Shown in pieces: positions 62,402 to 64,000 of a stretch of 64,000 bases of DNA. The DNA lies in NCBI GenBank assembly GCA_009768925.2, contig VHIT02000054.1, positions 617,732 through 681,731 of the forward strand, written 5' to 3'. Both the position numbers and the translations under genes were made by a program. The notes under the pieces are model-generated. The model ran no database searches. It saw only the letters and a program-made list of their open reading frames with translations, and was not told the origin of the DNA. This DNA comes from Cryptosporidium bovis (Eukaryota > Apicomplexa > Conoidasida > Eucoccidiorida > Cryptosporidiidae). Position 1 is the stretch's first letter, and each line of letters opens with the position of its first letter.

Positions 62402-64000
62402 TGTACCACCTCTTAACATTTTATAGGGCGAATCGTAACGAGAATAACCTCCGGTCGAATTCCTTGTTGTACCATTTCCTCCATCACCTCCATTTTCTCC
62501 ATCACCACCAGTTCCACCATTTCCATCATCATTTTTTTCAATATCATTTTCTTGACAATTTTCATTGGCATTACTTTTATTAGTATCAGTTTTTTCTCCT
62601 CGTCCATGTATAATTCTATCAGATGGTGTTGAAGTCGCACTTTTTAGAAATAAAGAACCTTCACCCGGAGTTGTGGTTTTATATGGACTTAGTTTTAAGC
62701 CACCTCTTAACATTGTATAGGGCGAATTGTAACAAGAATAACCTCCGGTAATATTCTCTGTTTTACCATTCCCATTTCTTCTATCACCACCAGTTCCACC
62801 AATACCTCCAGAACTGGAACTTTGTCCTAGGTCTTGATCTTGATCACCTCCAGAACCGGAACTTTGTCCTAGGTCTTGATCTTGATCACCTCCAGAACTG
62901 GAACTTTGTCCTGGGTCTTGATCTTGATCACCTCCAGAACTGGAACTTTGTCCTGGGTCTTGATCTTGATCACCTTCAGAACTGGAACTTTGGTTTGGAT
63001 CTTGTTCACCTCCAGAACTAGATCCTTGATTAGGATCTTGATCACCTCCAGAACTGGAACCTTGATTAGGATCTTGTTCACCTCCAGAACTGGAACCTTG
63101 ATTAGGATCTTGTTCACCTCCAGAACTGGATCCTTGATTTGGATCTTGTTCACCTCCAGAACTGGATCCTTGATTAGGATCTTGATCTTGATCACCTCCA
63201 GAACTGGAACCTTGATTAGGATCTTGTTCACCTCCAGAACTGGATCCTTGATTAGGATCTTGATCACCTCCATGGTTTGGATCTTGATCTTGATCACCTC
63301 CAGAACTGGATGATCCTTGACTTGGATCTTGGCCACTGCCATCACCACCAGTTCCACCATTTCCATCATCATTTTTTTCAATATCACTTTCTTGACTATT
63401 TTCATTGGCATTACTTTTATTAGTATCAGTTCTTTCTCCTCGTCCATGTATAATTCTATCAGATGGTGTTGAAGTCGCACTTTTTAGAAATAAAGAGTCT
63501 CTACTCAAAGTTGTGGCTTTACATGAACCTGGTTTTGAGCCAGCCCTTAACATTGTATAGGGCGAATTGTAAGAAGAATAACCTCCGGTAACAAGCCCTG
63601 TTGTACCATTCCCATTTCTTCTATCACCACCAATACCACCAGAACTGGATCCTTGATTTGGATCTTGATCTTGATCACCTCCAGAACTGGAACTTTGTCC
63701 TGGATCTTGATAACCTCCAGAACTGGATCCTTGATTTGGGTCTTGATCTTGTTCACCTTCAGAACTGGAACTTTGTCCTGGATCTTGATCACCTCCAGAA
63801 CTGGATCCTTGATTTGGATCTTGATCTTGATCACCTCCAGAACTGGAACTTTGTCCTGGATCTTGATAACCTCCAGAACTGGATCCTTGTCCTGGGTCTT
63901 GATCTTGATAACCTCCAGAACTGGAACCTTGATTAGGATCTTGTTCACCTCCAGAACTGGAACTTTGGTCTTGATCTTGATAACCTCCAGAACTGGAACT
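62402..64000 (-). CDS. Gly/Ser/Gln/Asp-rich tandem-repeat protein, partial (5' end outside window)
   Basis: The minus-strand frame is open from the window edge to the TGA at 62399-62401, so at least 530 residues are seen and the N terminus lies beyond position 64000; the Met at 63553 is internal. The protein alternates two elements. One is an array of about 12-residue units of the form SSSGG(D/E/Y)Q(DQ)DP(N/G)Q. The other is a non-repetitive block: GGYSxYxSPYxMLRxG, then LFLKSATSTPSDRIIHGRGE, then an Asn/Asp-rich stretch ending GNGGTGGDG. The block occurs twice with an 840-bp spacing, and its first part a third time next to the stop. No transmembrane helix is seen in this part. Repetitive, Gly/Ser-rich secreted proteins encoded near chromosome ends (the Cops-1 type) are known in Cryptosporidium; I infer such a relationship but cannot prove it. 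Likely secreted and antigenic. Confidence 0.7.
62494..63511 (-). repeat. In-frame macro-repeat, 840-bp period
   Basis: The sequence at about 62494-62671 recurs at 63334-63511 with only a few differences, and 62711-62790 recurs at 63551-63630, always 840 bp apart (280 codons, in frame). Part of the same block appears again 294 bp to the left of 62711 (62417). This is recent segmental duplication inside one gene. Confidence 0.85.
62800..63330 (-). repeat. 36-bp-type tandem repeats encoding QDPNQGSSSGG units
   Basis: About 15 imperfect units of 30-42 bp, built from CCAGAACTGGA(T/A)CC and TTGATTAGGATCTTG-like blocks on the plus strand. A second array of the same units begins at about 63646 and runs past the window end. 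Confidence 0.88.

Noticed and set aside
62869-63480. Alternative frames of the Gly/Ser/Gln/Asp repeats, and a CRISPR-like regular spacing
   Set aside because: Units are coding, contiguous, in frame and multiples of three, with no constant repeat plus unique spacers; the eukaryotic context also excludes CRISPR.
63553-63553. Met at 63553 as the start of the repeat protein
   Set aside because: The frame is open from the window edge and the Met lies in the middle of a conserved repeated block (SPYTMLR), so it is internal.
1-64000. Telomere repeats or mobile elements at the window ends
   Set aside because: No TTTAGG arrays, terminal repeats, or transposase, reverse transcriptase or integrase motifs were seen. 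The subtelomeric idea for the right end rests on gene type alone.

Overview
The window looks like nuclear chromosomal DNA of an apicomplexan parasite, most likely Cryptosporidium. The reasons are very AT-rich DNA, compact genes of which most lack introns, short introns (about 60-220 bp) with GTAAGT-like donors in the few spliced genes, many secreted or mucin-like proteins rich in Asn, Ser or Thr, GGCGCC/GGCGG (E2F-like) and TGCATGCA (ApiAP2-like) upstream motifs, and a plant/apicomplexan-type S-adenosylhomocysteine hydrolase. The species cannot be fixed from the sequence alone. No rRNA, tRNA, CRISPR array or recognisable transposon was seen.

Left part (1-9.3 kb): a two-RRM protein (minus strand), a long gene-poor stretch with a GC-richer island near 3.0-3.2 kb, and a large CTR9/Paf1-complex TPR protein. 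From 10.0 to 17.5 kb lie two spliced genes for secreted proteins. The first encodes 219 aa in four exons. The second encodes about 1605 aa in nine exons, with a signal peptide, PAN/Apple-like domain, pure Thr/Ser mucin tract, SEA-like module, RRKR processing-type site and GPI-anchor-like tail. From 18.3 to 26.4 kb lie a calmodulin/myosin-light-chain-like protein, a small type I mucin-like membrane protein, a type II membrane protein and a spliced leucine-rich protein.

Middle part (27-53 kb): housekeeping genes mixed with secreted ones. These are a patatin-like phospholipase, TAF7, dynein light intermediate chain, three secreted proteins of unknown function (one with SEA-like modules), S-adenosylhomocysteine hydrolase, a CCDC137-like nucleolar protein, a FAM135-type esterase, a casein kinase 1 with a Cys-rich C terminus, and a polytopic acyltransferase-3-like membrane protein. 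Several pairs are divergent and share 0.5-1.3 kb promoter regions.

Right part (53.5-64 kb): this has the character of a fast-evolving, perhaps subtelomeric region. It holds a 368-aa secreted protein, a broken gene remnant (55.9-57 kb), a 737-aa secreted protein with an internally duplicated domain and a DDDDK/DDDGK repeat tail, 2.6 kb with no gene, and the 3' part of a gene for a Gly/Ser/Gln/Asp-rich tandem-repeat protein that runs off the window. Its stop codon is followed in frame by a decayed copy of its own repeat.

The most unusual content is the mosaic surface protein at 12.0-17.5 kb with its secreted neighbour, and the right-hand secreted/repeat-protein cluster. All product names rest on motif reading only; no database search was possible.
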